Positions 8,883-16,999 of a stretch of 64,000 nt of DNA are shown piece by piece; positions within the stretch are counted from its first letter, which is position 1; every line of letters begins with the position of its first letter. The stretch lies in contig NZ_JAAAMV010000023.1 in the NCBI RefSeq assembly GCF_009909185.1, positions 62,001-126,000 of the forward strand, in the 5' to 3' direction. Both the position numbers and the translations under genes were made by a program. Below the pieces are notes generated by a model, which saw only the letters and a list, made by a program, of their open reading frames with translations, was not told the DNA's origin and ran no database searches. Origin of the DNA: Paenibacillus glycinis (lineage in GTDB: Bacteria > Bacillota > Bacilli > Paenibacillales > Paenibacillaceae).

Positions 8883-9281
8883 TTAAACCCGGTGATCCAC
8901 TAGAATGCCTGCAATTTCCATTAGCTTAGCCGCTACGTCCAACGTTTTCTCCGGCGGTACCTCGCGAATTAACTCACCCGTATCCTTGTCCATCACTTTG
9001 ATCATGATGGTATTCGTCTCTTTATGTACCGAGAGATGAAGGCTTGTCTTTGGCCCCTCCATTGCTTTTATGGCCTTGTCTAGTATCTTGATCTTCTGTT
9101 CGTCGCCGGCCGAAATCTTTGCACCGCGAAGCTCCGCCAACTGCATGCTCTCCGTAGTATTAATCAAAGAGCTGACTCCCTGATCGCCGGACTGCGTCGT
9201 GTGATCCGGACTTGGCGCACCCACGCTCAAATCGGAAGAAATAAACTTGCTTGCGTTGACCGAAGATACATTCATTGACAT
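8883..9281 (-). CDS. flaG: FlaG family flagellar protein
   Basis: 132 residues. The C-terminal half is the FlaG domain: LHLSVHKETNTIMIKVMD followed by DTGELIREVPPEKTLDVAAKL, while the N-terminal half is low-complexity and polar. FlaG (YvyC in Bacillus) influences filament length. It is first in the flaG-fliD-fliS-fliT operon. A GGGGAGG lies about 11 bases before the ATG used. The upstream gap holds a sigma-D-type promoter, so this operon can be expressed independently of hag. Confidence 0.92.
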   Translation of the reverse strand: MSMNVSSVNASKFISSDLSVGAPSPDHTTQSGDQGVSSLINTTESMQLAELRGAKISAGDEQKIKILDKAIKAMEGPKTSLHLSVHKETNTIMIKVMDKDTGELIREVPPEKTLDVAAKLMEIAGILVDHRV

Positions 9282-9320
9282 AGCGACATGATCCTCCCCG
9301 ATAAATCGTTCTTACCGTAT

Positions 9321-9347
9321 TTATCGGTATAACACGGCTTTTACTTA
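9321..9347 (-). promoter_or_regulatory. Sigma-D-type promoter of flaG-fliD-fliS-fliT
   Basis: Minus strand TAAG, exactly 15 bases, ACCGATAA, two mismatches to the sigma-D consensus TAAA-N15-GCCGATAA. It sits between the GT2 gene and flaG, where Bacillus also has a sigma-D promoter for this operon. Confidence 0.65.
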
Positions 9348-9359
9348 ATATTACATCGG

Positions 9360-10433
9360 CTATAGTCCCAGATGTGTCAACCTTATTTTTGCTTTCTCGT
9401 AGCTTAGATCCATTGCTTGTTTCAAACAATGAACCGCTTCGCTCATTCTTCCGAACGTTTCGTAATAGATAGCCAAATTGTACAGCGCAAGATATGAACC
9501 TGTGCCAGCAACCGTGTCATACCGATCCGTTTCGCCGAGAGCGATGCTTCTCTTATAAGAAGCTTCTATTTCCGGCAAATAGGCGATATATTGACCGGGA
9601 TCGCTCATGACGAGGTCCAAATAAAATATGCCGCATGCAAAATGATAATCCGGAAAGGCCTGTAGCCAGCCGTAGTTCGCTTGTATAAGCTTTAACGCCT
9701 CGGTATAACGTTCGACTTCCTTTAATGCGTATATATAATGAACCGCCACGTTTGGCGCGTATCTTTCGTCACCGTTAAGCAGGTTGAATGCTCTTTCGAA
9801 GTATTCGCAAGCTTGCTGAAATTCTTGATTGCCTTGAAACTCTCTTGCCAGTTGAAAGTTAATATAACTGCTATTCGGGGTATTCTTTAATTCTGCCAAC
9901 AATAATGGTATATTTCGGTTCGACTTGTTCCGATGCAAATAGCCGTCGTGAAGCACGGTAATCGGTACATGAATCCGCGGCAGATCCGATATGACCTGTT
10001 CATGGATACGTCCTACAAATCGAACGCCGGCAGGCAGCAGGCGCGTGATGTAGCCTCGCGCTTCATTCTGTTCGCCTTGCTCCGATGTCAGGCTGACGAC
10101 CGTAATCCGACCTAAGCATGCTTGTTCGCTTAAAGCTTGAATAAGAGCGGCTTTATCCAACGCAGTGATATATTCATCTGCATCCAGCACCAGATTCCAC
10201 GTTGACGTCGATTGGCTCAATGCGTAATTTCGGGCAGCCGCGAAATCATCATCCCAGATATAGTCGAAAACCCGAGCACCGAACCGTTCGGCAATTTGTT
10301 TCGTTTTATCGGTCGAACCCGTATCCACGATAATCATATCATCCACATATTGGACGGCGCTTTCCAAACAACGAGGTAAATTCGTTTCCTCGTTACGCAC
10401 GATCATGACGAGAGCCATGCTGCTGCTATTCAT
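9360..10433 (-). CDS. GT2 glycosyltransferase with TPR, inserted between hag and flaG
   Basis: 357-residue relative of the 645-residue GT2-TPR protein at 4613-6550. The glycosyltransferase core spans residues 5-100 with MIVRNEE, DTGSTDKT (37-44), DDFAAARNYA and DADEY (84-88). From about 190, helical TPR-like repeats follow, ending in AVHCLKQAMDLSYEKAKIRL. The ATG at 10433 is chosen because AAGGTGG lies eight bases upstream; an earlier in-frame GTG would overlap that site. The gene has only 30 bp between itself and the hag terminator, so it is probably transcribed by readthrough from hag. Bacillus has no gene at this spot. Its place makes flagellin the obvious candidate acceptor, which is inference. 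Confidence 0.9.
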   Translation of the reverse strand: MNSSSMALVMIVRNEETNLPRCLESAVQYVDDMIIVDTGSTDKTKQIAERFGARVFDYIWDDDFAAARNYALSQSTSTWNLVLDADEYITALDKAALIQALSEQACLGRITVVSLTSEQGEQNEARGYITRLLPAGVRFVGRIHEQVISDLPRIHVPITVLHDGYLHRNKSNRNIPLLLAELKNTPNSSYINFQLAREFQGNQEFQQACEYFERAFNLLNGDERYAPNVAVHYIYALKEVERYTEALKLIQANYGWLQAFPDYHFACGIFYLDLVMSDPGQYIAYLPEIEASYKRSIALGETDRYDTVAGTGSYLALYNLAIYYETFGRMSEAVHCLKQAMDLSYEKAKIRLTHLGL

Positions 10434-10463
10434 GCCATAAACCACCTTGTTATAAATTGAAAA

Positions 10464-10492
10464 GAGGCCTTAGATAAGCATCTAAGACCTCT
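10464..10492 (-). terminator. hag terminator
   Basis: Minus strand hairpin with arms GAGGTCTTAGAT and ATCTAAGGCCTC (one mismatch), loop GCTT, followed by TTTT. It lies 26 bp past the flagellin stop and probably gives partial termination before the GT2 gene. Confidence 0.85.
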
Positions 10493-10517
10493 CCTGCTTC
10501 TGCTATTGAACCGTCGC

Positions 10518-11294
10518 TTAACGGAGCAACGACAGTACGCCTTGCGGCGCGGAGTTCGCTTGTGCCAGCATCGATTGCGAAGCCTGCAGCAAGATGTTGT
10601 TTTTCGTAAGATTGACCATTTCGCTTGCCATGTCTGTATCACGGATACGGGACTCGGAAGCTGTCAGGTTTTCGCTAGTCGTACCAAGGTTGTTGGACGT
10701 GTATTCGAGACGGTTTTGTACCGCACCCAATTTACCACGTTCCGATGCTACGGCAGTAATAGCATCATTAACGGTCGTAAGACCGCTGCTGTCAAGCGTA
10801 ATGGAAAGGGATTTGAAATCAGTTGTCGTGATGGAACCAATGCTGATAACCGTACCTTTATCGTCAGTAACGATATCTGCGCCGCCAGTAATCGATTTAC
10901 CATTGAACGTAGTTTTGTCCAAGATATTGTCGATTTGGTCGGACAGTGCCGTAAGTTCGGTTGTAATGTTCGTTTGGTCAGTCGATTGGTAAGTACCGTT
11001 CATACCTTGAATCGTCAACTCTTTCATACGGCTAAGCATTGCGGATACTTCGTTCAAAGAACCCTCAGCTGTTTGTACGAACGAGATTCCGTCTTGCGTG
11101 TTACGTTGAGCTTGCTCCAAACCGCGGATTTGGCCGCGCATGTTTTCGGAGATCGAAAGACCTGCAGCGTCGTCGGCAGCACGGTTGATGCGAAGACCGG
11201 AAGAGAGCTTCTCCATGTTTTTGGAAGCAGCCGTGTTGTTCAGGCCCATGTTGCGGTGCGTGTTAAGCGCACTGATGTTGTGATTGATAATCAT
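10518..11294 (-). CDS. hag: Flagellin
   Basis: 258-residue flagellin, the filament subunit exported by the flagellar type III system. The N-terminal D0/D1 region has MIINHNISALNTHRNM and LSSGLRINRAADDAAGLSIS, and the C-terminal D1/D0 has SRIRDTDMASEMVNLTKNNI and ends in LSLLR. The middle (about residues 130-190) is short and rich in serine and threonine, with no large D2/D3 domain, so possible O-glycan sites are surface-exposed. Only one flagellin gene is seen. Expression should depend on sigma-D (perfect promoter at 11385-11411) and on CsrA, whose likely sites lie in the leader. GGGAGG precedes the ATG. Confidence 0.98.
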   Translation of the reverse strand: MIINHNISALNTHRNMGLNNTAASKNMEKLSSGLRINRAADDAAGLSISENMRGQIRGLEQAQRNTQDGISFVQTAEGSLNEVSAMLSRMKELTIQGMNGTYQSTDQTNITTELTALSDQIDNILDKTTFNGKSITGGADIVTDDKGTVISIGSITTTDFKSLSITLDSSGLTTVNDAITAVASERGKLGAVQNRLEYTSNNLGTTSENLTASESRIRDTDMASEMVNLTKNNILLQASQSMLAQANSAPQGVLSLLR

Positions 11295-11300
11295 TGGTAA

Positions 11301-11310
11301 TTTCCTCCCT
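11301..11310 (-). promoter_or_regulatory. hag Shine-Dalgarno overlapping a CsrA-type GGA site
   Basis: Minus strand AGGGAGGAAA is the ribosome-binding site of hag and also contains a GGA. In Bacillus one of the two CsrA sites on hag mRNA overlaps the Shine-Dalgarno, blocking translation when CsrA is bound. Confidence 0.6.
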
Positions 11311-11325
11311 GAGATAACAAGTAGC

Positions 11326-11339
11326 CCGCATCCTTGCGG
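11326..11339 (-). promoter_or_regulatory. CsrA-binding hairpin in hag leader
   Basis: Minus strand CCGCA-AGGA-TGCGG: a perfect 5-bp stem with AGGA in the loop, the classic CsrA recognition form. It lies in the leader between the sigma-D promoter and the Shine-Dalgarno, with csrA and fliW immediately upstream. Confidence 0.72.
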
Positions 11340-11384
11340 TAAAGTTGAAAAAAGGTCGGCCGCCCTTAATCAACTCTAAACTAT

Positions 11385-11411
11385 ATATCGGCAGAATTTG
11401 CTAATTGTTTA
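11385..11411 (-). promoter_or_regulatory. Sigma-D promoter of hag
   Basis: Minus strand TAAA, 15 bases, GCCGATAT: -35 and spacing match the flagellar sigma-D consensus exactly, with one -10 difference. The predicted leader is about 80 nt. Confidence 0.9.
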
Positions 11412-11429
11412 GTGCTTTAGACATTATTT

Positions 11430-11663
11430 TTATTTTTTGAACGCCTTGTAGCGGTCCTGAAGATCGGACAACGCGGACAACGAATTCCGCGCCTCCTTGT
11501 TCGTATCGGCAATCGCTACGAACAACTCCTTGCGCAGGATGCCGACCTCTCTAGGAGCCGAAATGCCAAGCTTCACCCCGTCCGCAAGTACCTCCAGCAC
11601 CGTCAGCTCGATGTCGTTGCCGATCATGATCGTTTCGCCTTTTTTGCGGCTTAAGACTAACAT
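11430..11663 (-). CDS. csrA: Carbon storage / flagellin translation regulator CsrA
   Basis: 77-residue RNA-binding regulator beginning MLVLSRKKGETIMIGNDIEL, the diagnostic CsrA start, with GVKLGISAPREV and the basic helix following. In Bacillus it binds the hag leader and represses flagellin synthesis unless FliW sequesters it. Its start overlaps the end of fliW by 7 bp, so the two are coupled, and hag follows after 135 bp. The C-terminus (DRYKAFKK) is of usual length. Confidence 0.97.
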   Translation of the reverse strand: MLVLSRKKGETIMIGNDIELTVLEVLADGVKLGISAPREVGILRKELFVAIADTNKEARNSLSALSDLQDRYKAFKK

Positions 11664-12112
11664 GATGCACCCTCCCCTTCGTTGCCGGGCATCGACGCAA
11701 ACAGCAAATGCTTGGTGCGGTAAGGCGTGTCTTGCAATACGACCTGAATGGCAGAACGGCTAACCGCGTTCCATACGATGGGGGCCGCAAGATTTGCCGT
11801 CGCCTCCTCGATCCCGTCTTTTACGGTTACGATGTTAAGAACCCCGATTTGTTCGGGTTCCGGGTTACCTAATTCATGCAAGACATCCGTCTTCAGCTCG
11901 AACTCGTAGTCCGGAAAAAATTCAAAGGGCGATGCCAATACAAAAGAAAGGCTTCCCTCGTCCACGGACTGCAAGAAATAAAACGGGCTGTCCTCCAACG
12001 AAATCATCGTATACTTTTTGTATTCAGGAAAACCGGGAATCCCCTGCGGGAAACAAATAATCTCGTTATCTTCGATCTCTAGCTGGCCAAACCGAATGGT
12101 TTGAACGATCAT
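11657..12112 (-). CDS. fliW: Flagellar assembly factor FliW
   Basis: 151-residue FliW, which binds CsrA or free flagellin in a partner switch. Recognised by TIRFGQLEIEDNEIICFPQGIPGF at the start (positions 5-28, given as a family segment), SPFYFLQSVD, LASPFEFFPDYEF and LNIVTV. A GAGGTG lies six bases before the ATG. It follows the yviE homologue after a gap that holds a perfect hairpin, and overlaps csrA. The last residues (GNEGEGASC) extend slightly beyond the conserved part. Confidence 0.95.
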   Translation of the reverse strand: MIVQTIRFGQLEIEDNEIICFPQGIPGFPEYKKYTMISLEDSPFYFLQSVDEGSLSFVLASPFEFFPDYEFELKTDVLHELGNPEPEQIGVLNIVTVKDGIEEATANLAAPIVWNAVSRSAIQVVLQDTPYRTKHLLFASMPGNEGEGASC

Positions 12113-12156
12113 GATTCACACCTCGTTTTCATCTCATCTGCCGTTTTAAATACGCA

Positions 12157-12191
12157 AAAGCTATAGCACGTATGCACGATGCTATAGCTTT
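12157..12191 (-). terminator. 12-bp perfect hairpin before fliW
   Basis: AAAGCTATAGCA pairs perfectly with TGCTATAGCTTT around an 11-nt loop. On the minus strand it is followed by only four T. It may partly terminate the flgM-to-yviE transcript before fliW-csrA. Confidence 0.55.
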
Positions 12192-12218
12192 ACGGGGTAG
12201 TTCGCTTTCCGCGTTTTA

Positions 12219-12797
12219 TTATACCATCAGATCGACGATCGGCGGCGGCGTAACCGTTACTTTGGGGTAACGCTCCATCGTGTAATGGACTTTACCCGGC
12301 GTAAATTGGATATCCGGGTGCTGATTCGTAACGACATCGATCGAAACATTGCCGGGCTGCACCTGAATATCCGGCTTCTGCACCGAAAACTCGATGCGGG
12401 TATTCAGCCTCGATGCCGGGCCGAATACCGGAAGTGCCGGCTTTTGCCTGCCTATGGATGCATACGCCAAATCGGGAATCGGGTTTACCTTGGTTTTCGC
12501 CAAATCCGCGATGGTTCGCCATTTGTCGTTAGTTGCCTGAATATATTGTTGCACATAGCTAGTTGTCTGGGATACCAACCGCTTGGTTAATTCCTCAAGT
12601 TTACCGCCATTGATTGCATCCCAGGTAGCCGACTGATCCACATTCATCACCGGCCGATGCGATTGAACATCCATATGAGGCTGCTCGGTATGCACGTTCA
12701 CTTCGGCCCGCTCCGACCGAATGGTCCTGACGCCCCATTCCGTCTGGATACCAAGCACCGCAGGCTGACTGGTGATTTGCAGCTGTGGCAGTCTCAT
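12219..12797 (-). CDS. yviE: DUF6470 family protein (YviE homologue)
   Basis: 192 residues, no signal peptide or membrane segment. It starts MRLPQLQITSQPAVLGIQT and is rich in V, P, Q and paired-strand patterns such as PDIQVQPGNVSIDVV and HPDIQFTPGKVHY, typical of this family found only between flgL and fliW in Bacillales. The function is unknown. It begins one base after the flgL stop, so is co-translated with the hook-junction genes. The symbol is assigned by gene order and sequence character. Confidence 0.82.
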   Translation of the reverse strand: MRLPQLQITSQPAVLGIQTEWGVRTIRSERAEVNVHTEQPHMDVQSHRPVMNVDQSATWDAINGGKLEELTKRLVSQTTSYVQQYIQATNDKWRTIADLAKTKVNPIPDLAYASIGRQKPALPVFGPASRLNTRIEFSVQKPDIQVQPGNVSIDVVTNQHPDIQFTPGKVHYTMERYPKVTVTPPPIVDLMV

Positions 12798-12798
12798 C

Positions 12799-13707
12799 TT
12801 AGTTCAGGAAATTAACGAGCGATGGCGTAATGATCTTCGCTCCGACGGACAAGGAAGCCTGATAGACGTTCTGAGTCACCGTGGAGTCGATAAACAACTG
12901 ATCGATGTCCGCATCCTCCGTCTTTGATTGCAGCGCGGTTAGCCCGTCGCTCATGGTTTCCATTCGGTTCTGCATCAGCTCTGCCCGGTTCGTCTTCGCG
13001 CCGTTTTCCGAACGGGCGGAGATGATTTTGTTCATGCGGGACTTGATGTTCGTGATCTCCGCCGAAACGCCCGCGTAATCCCCTGCCTGCAGGGCAGCCG
13101 ACAAACGATCGAACGTCGAGAATACATTATCCGTCGTGCCTGCGGGATCCGCGTCGCCAAACACTTGATTCCCCGTCAGGTTGACATCCATCGTGATGCC
13201 TTCGCCGATCTCGTAGGTTACGCCGCCGGCGTCCGGAGAGACCGTCTTCGGATCGGTACCGGCCGGAAATGGAGGTTGCTCGAACATCTGGCCGCTAAAT
13301 ACATACTTTCCGTTGAAGCTGCTGTTGCCGATATCCGTCATCTGGTTTTTAAGCTGGGCGATCTCCTTGTTGATGCTCTCCAACGAGTCCGGCGTATTCG
13401 TTCCCGTACCGCCTTGAACGGCCAGATCGTTTACGCGCTGCAGCACCTGCGTCGCTTGGTCAAGCTGGGTATCGTAGAAGTCCAACCACGATAACGAGGA
13501 GGCGACATTATCCTGATATTGCGTATTCGCCGTAAGATCCGACCGGTAACGAAGCCCGTAGGTCATGCCCACCGGATCGTCGGATGGCTTGTTGATTTTT
13601 CGTCCGGTCGAGGTTTGATCCTGCTGAATCGCCATTTTGCGCATGTTCGCGTTCAAATTCTGAACCAAACGTGCGCTCGTCATGTTTTGGGTTACTCGCA
13701 TCGACAT
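12799..13707 (-). CDS. flgL: Hook-filament junction protein FlgL
   Basis: 302-residue hook-associated protein 3, related to flagellin. The N-terminal MRVTQNMTSARLVQNLNANM and GRKINKPSDDPVGMTYGLRYR, and the C-terminal DADIDQLFIDSTVTQNVYQ with ASLSVGAKIITPSLVNFLN, are the family ends. It joins filament to hook together with FlgK. It lies 19 bp after flgK and is followed immediately by the yviE homologue. The length is normal. Confidence 0.97.
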   Translation of the reverse strand: MSMRVTQNMTSARLVQNLNANMRKMAIQQDQTSTGRKINKPSDDPVGMTYGLRYRSDLTANTQYQDNVASSLSWLDFYDTQLDQATQVLQRVNDLAVQGGTGTNTPDSLESINKEIAQLKNQMTDIGNSSFNGKYVFSGQMFEQPPFPAGTDPKTVSPDAGGVTYEIGEGITMDVNLTGNQVFGDADPAGTTDNVFSTFDRLSAALQAGDYAGVSAEITNIKSRMNKIISARSENGAKTNRAELMQNRMETMSDGLTALQSKTEDADIDQLFIDSTVTQNVYQASLSVGAKIITPSLVNFLN

Positions 13708-13726
13708 TTCGCTTGCCTCCTAGTGT

Positions 13727-15247
13727 TTATCTGCCTACCGCACCCGTGCTGTTAATCAATTTATCGAGCGTCTCGTCGATCACGGTCATGAACCGCGCCG
13801 CGGCGTTATATGCATTTTGAAATACGATCATGTCCGACATCTCTTCATCCAAGGAAACGCCGCTTACCGATTGACGCGCGCTATCCGCCTGCGTCACCAA
13901 GGAGTTGGCATTGTCGTACTGCCGGTTTGCTTCCTGCGCCTGGATGCCGATCGAGCCTACCATGGAATTGTAGAACGTGCCCATCGTCGTGCTCGTAATC
14001 GGTCCGCCGGTCGCCGTCTGGTCAAAGGAGAATTTCGTGTCCTTCAACTGGGAAATCAGCAGCGCCATCGTATTGTTGCCGCTGACGACCGACGTGCCGG
14101 AGGTGCGCATGGATACCGCGATCTTGTTGCTGTCCTTCACGATATCCGGATTCACCCGGATGCTCGCGGCCGTAAAACCCGACGCGCCGGAAGTCGTATC
14201 GAACGTGAAGAAATCCGAGCCCTGCGTGATCGTCTTGTCGTTCGTGAAGCCTAATTTATGCAAGCCGTTCACGCCTTTGACCGTCACGACCTGATCGCTC
14301 GCCAGCGTCACGCCGTTGTAGACGGAGCCCGCAGGAATCGTAACCTGCAACTCGCCTTCGGCCAACGTCTTAGCGATCGTGTCGAGTTGATCCTGATAGC
14401 CTTTCACGTTCACGTCGCGCGAGACGATCGTCCCGAACAAATCGCCGTTGTTCAAATCCCCGGACGCGTAGGCGCCTTCGATCGACGCGGCCGTCAATTC
14501 CGTCACTTCCGTGCCCTGCACCAGATTCGTTCCGCCCATGGCAATGGTATACCCGTCGCCGGTATCGGACACGTTGACGTTCATCATCTTGGACAGCTGA
14601 TCGGTATAAAGGTCGCGTTGGTCGCGCAGGTCGTTGGCGCTGTCGCCGGTCGATTCGATCCGTTTGATCTGCTCGTTGAGGTCGGCGATCGAGTGAAGGA
14701 TGACGTTTGCCTGCTGCGCTTTCGTGCCGATCGATTCGGTCAGGTCGTCGCTCAAGCTCTGCAGCTGCTGGCTCGTCTGATTGAAAGCGTCGACAAGCGC
14801 GAGCGCGTTTTGTTTGACGATTTCACGATTCGTCGTGTTCTCCGGGTCCTTGCTGAGATCCGACCAGGACGACCAGAAATTATCCAGCACGGTACGAATG
14901 CCGGTATCGGAGGGCTCGTTAACGATCGTCTCCAGCTTGCTGAGCGTGTCCGAACGAATCTCCCAACTGCCGAGATACTTGTTCTCGTCGCGAAATTGCG
15001 TGTCGAGAAACGAATTGCGGATCCGATTGATCGCCGTTGCTTCAACGCCCGTGCCGATCTGGCCGGCAGCGGTCGAATGGGTCATCCCGAAAGCCTCGAT
15101 CGGCCGGGACGCCTGAATTTGAACCCTCTGCCGGGTATACCCTTCCGTATTGGCGTTCGAAATATTGTGTCCGAGCGTGCCGAGCCCGACCCTCGTCGTC
15201 AATAAGCTGCGCTTGGCGGTTTCTATGCTATGAAATGTCGATGTCAT
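13727..15247 (-). CDS. flgK: Hook-filament junction protein FlgK
   Basis: 506-residue hook-associated protein 1. The N-terminal rod/hook motif includes TTRVGLGTLGHNISNANTEG followed by YTRQRVQ, and the C-terminal part has SGVSLDEEMSDMIVFQNAYN and ARFMTVIDETLDKLIN. These coiled-coil ends polymerise at the hook tip. It is 19 bp after flgN, its probable export chaperone, in the flgM-flgN-flgK-flgL transcript expected to be driven by sigma-D. No irregularities were seen. Confidence 0.97.
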   Translation of the reverse strand: MTSTFHSIETAKRSLLTTRVGLGTLGHNISNANTEGYTRQRVQIQASRPIEAFGMTHSTAAGQIGTGVEATAINRIRNSFLDTQFRDENKYLGSWEIRSDTLSKLETIVNEPSDTGIRTVLDNFWSSWSDLSKDPENTTNREIVKQNALALVDAFNQTSQQLQSLSDDLTESIGTKAQQANVILHSIADLNEQIKRIESTGDSANDLRDQRDLYTDQLSKMMNVNVSDTGDGYTIAMGGTNLVQGTEVTELTAASIEGAYASGDLNNGDLFGTIVSRDVNVKGYQDQLDTIAKTLAEGELQVTIPAGSVYNGVTLASDQVVTVKGVNGLHKLGFTNDKTITQGSDFFTFDTTSGASGFTAASIRVNPDIVKDSNKIAVSMRTSGTSVVSGNNTMALLISQLKDTKFSFDQTATGGPITSTTMGTFYNSMVGSIGIQAQEANRQYDNANSLVTQADSARQSVSGVSLDEEMSDMIVFQNAYNAAARFMTVIDETLDKLINSTGAVGR

Positions 15248-15266
15248 CTCAGCCGACCTCCCTCAA

Positions 15267-15767
15267 TCATCTTCTCTGATCATATCTTGCATACGGGTTT
15301 TTGCCGCGCGTATTGTTCTGGGGATGCTGGTAGGTATACTCGCTGTTCGGGTCATCCATCAGCAGATCGATCGAATAGTCGATGAACTTCAGCGATTGCT
15401 CGATGAGCTGCTGATTAAGCTGGGTGACATTCTTCAGCTCGCCTAGCGAATCCGTAAGCCGGACATGAAGCTCGGTCAGCCGCTGCTTCTCGTAGGGAGA
15501 GGTGACGGTTTTGATCATTTCGCTGATCTTGCCGCCTTTGTAACGCAGCATGTTCAAGCTCGTGAAATATTGTCCCGAGAGTCTCATGCGCTGTTGTTCC
15601 AGTTCCTCCGCCGTCTTCAGAAGCTTCCGTTCCTTCTGAATGGTGGCGTTCAGCAGATCCACTTTATTATGAACAAGATAAGGCGTCTTCTCTTTCGCCA
15701 AGGCCAGCAATTGATCGTAAACTTCCGCCTGCATTTCCAGCGTTGCGATAATCGTCTCGACGTTCAC
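15267..15767 (-). CDS. flgN: FlgN family export chaperone
   Basis: 166 residues, almost entirely helical, as expected for FlgN/YvyG, which escorts FlgK and FlgL to the export gate. Typical segments are VDLLNATIQKERKLLKTAEEL and LTELHVRLTDSLGELKNVTQ. The tail is basic and asparagine-rich (NNTRGKNPYARYDQRR). It sits 10 bp after flgM and directly before flgK, the usual order. Confidence 0.9.
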   Translation of the reverse strand: MNVETIIATLEMQAEVYDQLLALAKEKTPYLVHNKVDLLNATIQKERKLLKTAEELEQQRMRLSGQYFTSLNMLRYKGGKISEMIKTVTSPYEKQRLTELHVRLTDSLGELKNVTQLNQQLIEQSLKFIDYSIDLLMDDPNSEYTYQHPQNNTRGKNPYARYDQRR

Positions 15768-15777
15768 GGAAATTCAC

Positions 15778-16062
15778 CTATTCTTGTTTATGATTTTTCA
15801 GATACGGGAGGAGCTTTTCGGCGATTTTGCCGGATTCCACTCGATAGGTTCCCGAGCTGACGGATTCCTTGAGCTCGTCGATCCGCTTTGCCCGTTCCGG
15901 ATCGTTGACCCGGCTGTAGGACAGCATCTCCTGCGCCTCCGCCGAAATTTGAACCTCGTCCGTTTTCCGTTTGCGGCTTAGGCTGCCCGCCTGTTGGTCG
16001 TTTTGTTTCTGGTACGGATTCACCGCATTAACCCGCTGCGTTTGGTTGATCTTCACGTTCAT
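15778..16062 (-). CDS. flgM: Anti-sigma factor FlgM
   Basis: 94-residue FlgM, which holds sigma-D inactive until the hook is complete and FlgM is exported or depleted. The N-terminus MNVKINQTQRVNAVNPYQKQ and the middle DEVQISAEAQEML, with VNDPERAKRIDELKESV and a C-terminal IAEKLLPYLK helix that contacts the sigma factor, are typical. It has its own sigma-D promoter, giving autoregulation, and is separated from yvyF by a terminator. Confidence 0.96.
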   Translation of the reverse strand: MNVKINQTQRVNAVNPYQKQNDQQAGSLSRKRKTDEVQISAEAQEMLSYSRVNDPERAKRIDELKESVSSGTYRVESGKIAEKLLPYLKNHKQE

Positions 16063-16102
16063 CCCTCCAACATTTCAAAAAGCCGATTCGCTAATACAAG
16101 TA

Positions 16103-16129
16103 TTATCGGCAATTCCATTTAATTATTTA
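16103..16129 (-). promoter_or_regulatory. Sigma-D promoter of flgM operon
   Basis: Minus strand TAAA, 15 bases, GCCGATAA: a perfect match to the sigma-D consensus. The first gene downstream is flgM, about 40 bp away. Confidence 0.92.
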
Positions 16130-16155
16130 TAGCCAATCTTTGGCCTATAAAAAAG

Positions 16156-16195
16156 CCCGGCGGAGGAGAATCTACGAGATTCGCTTCGCCGGGCA
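16156..16195 (-). terminator. yvyF terminator
   Basis: GC-rich hairpin (arms GCCCGGCG and CGCCGGGC with inner pairing GAATCT/AGATTC) followed on the minus strand by TTTTTT. It separates yvyF from flgM. Confidence 0.85.
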
Positions 16196-16203
16196 TGATG
16201 CGG

Positions 16204-16632
16204 TTATTTGTTTCGCGTGGTTCGATCCATGATGCGGTAGACGGATGCGACCGACGACGGCGCCTTCGCGGGGTCGGCCTGTTCCTTTGCCGGCTGATCC
16301 GGTCTCACCTTGTTCACCTCTTGCAGAAGTTTAGCCCGGCAGCTGTCGCATTTGTTATGCTCCCGGATCAGAGTGCCGCACATCTCGCACGGATACATCA
16401 GGTTCGGCGCGCCGATCAGGGATATCCGGCCCTCTTTGATAAACTTCGTGATTTGCTTGATGCTTACGTCCGTGGCTTCCGTCAGCTCGGTGATATTGGC
16501 GCCTTTATGTTTGCGGAGGTAGTCCGCGCACAACGTGTATTCGTTATCAATGGCTTTAATGCAGGCCGGGCAAACATCGCGGAAATTCTTCGCGAACAAT
16601 TTGCCGCAGCGCGGGCAGTTGTCGAGATCCAT
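16204..16632 (-). CDS. yvyF: YvyF/TIGR03826 flagellar operon zinc-ribbon protein
   Basis: 142 residues. The N-terminal zinc ribbon has NCPRCGKLF and CPACIK, and the second has CEMCGTLI and CDSCRAKLL. Between them is a MerR/winged-helix-like stretch (TELTEATDVSIKQITKFIKE), so it looks like a DNA-binding regulator. Homologues sit upstream of flgM across Bacillales, and their role is poorly defined. Unlike in Bacillus, a strong terminator follows, so flgM depends on its own promoter. AAGGGAG precedes the ATG. Confidence 0.88.
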   Translation of the reverse strand: MDLDNCPRCGKLFAKNFRDVCPACIKAIDNEYTLCADYLRKHKGANITELTEATDVSIKQITKFIKEGRISLIGAPNLMYPCEMCGTLIREHNKCDSCRAKLLQEVNKVRPDQPAKEQADPAKAPSSVASVYRIMDRTTRNK

Positions 16633-16999
16633 CTCTTCATGCTCCCTTCCAGGTCGCGAATCGTGACTTCATATTAACTCATACGTTGACAAAATTCACC
16701 CTTTTTTTTGGACGGGCTGCCGGGAAAGAAACGCGCGCCGGCTGCCGTTGGGCCGGGAGCTGCGGGTATCCGGAAACGTTGCCGTTTACCGTGGCATTGC
16801 ACGCTCCAATCGACGAGGTTGGCAGCCATCATGCGCCGTCACGCCTCGCCCGAGGAGCCGCGCGAGGTGCAGAAAGTAACGGAAGGACAATCAGAATCGC
16901 GGATTTGAATCGATCGTTCGGATCAGGCGAACGGATAGACAGGCAGTTAAACCGCGAGATTGCGAGGCAAGCGGCTGTAGCTGTGCATCGGTCTGATTC
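16633..16999. other. Intergenic region between comFC and yvyF
   Basis: 367 bp without a convincing gene. The left third holds the yvyF ribosome-binding site and a T-run. The rest is GC-rich, with short palindromic pieces but no clear terminator for comFC. Reading frames here lack ribosome-binding sites and look random. Confidence 0.5.
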
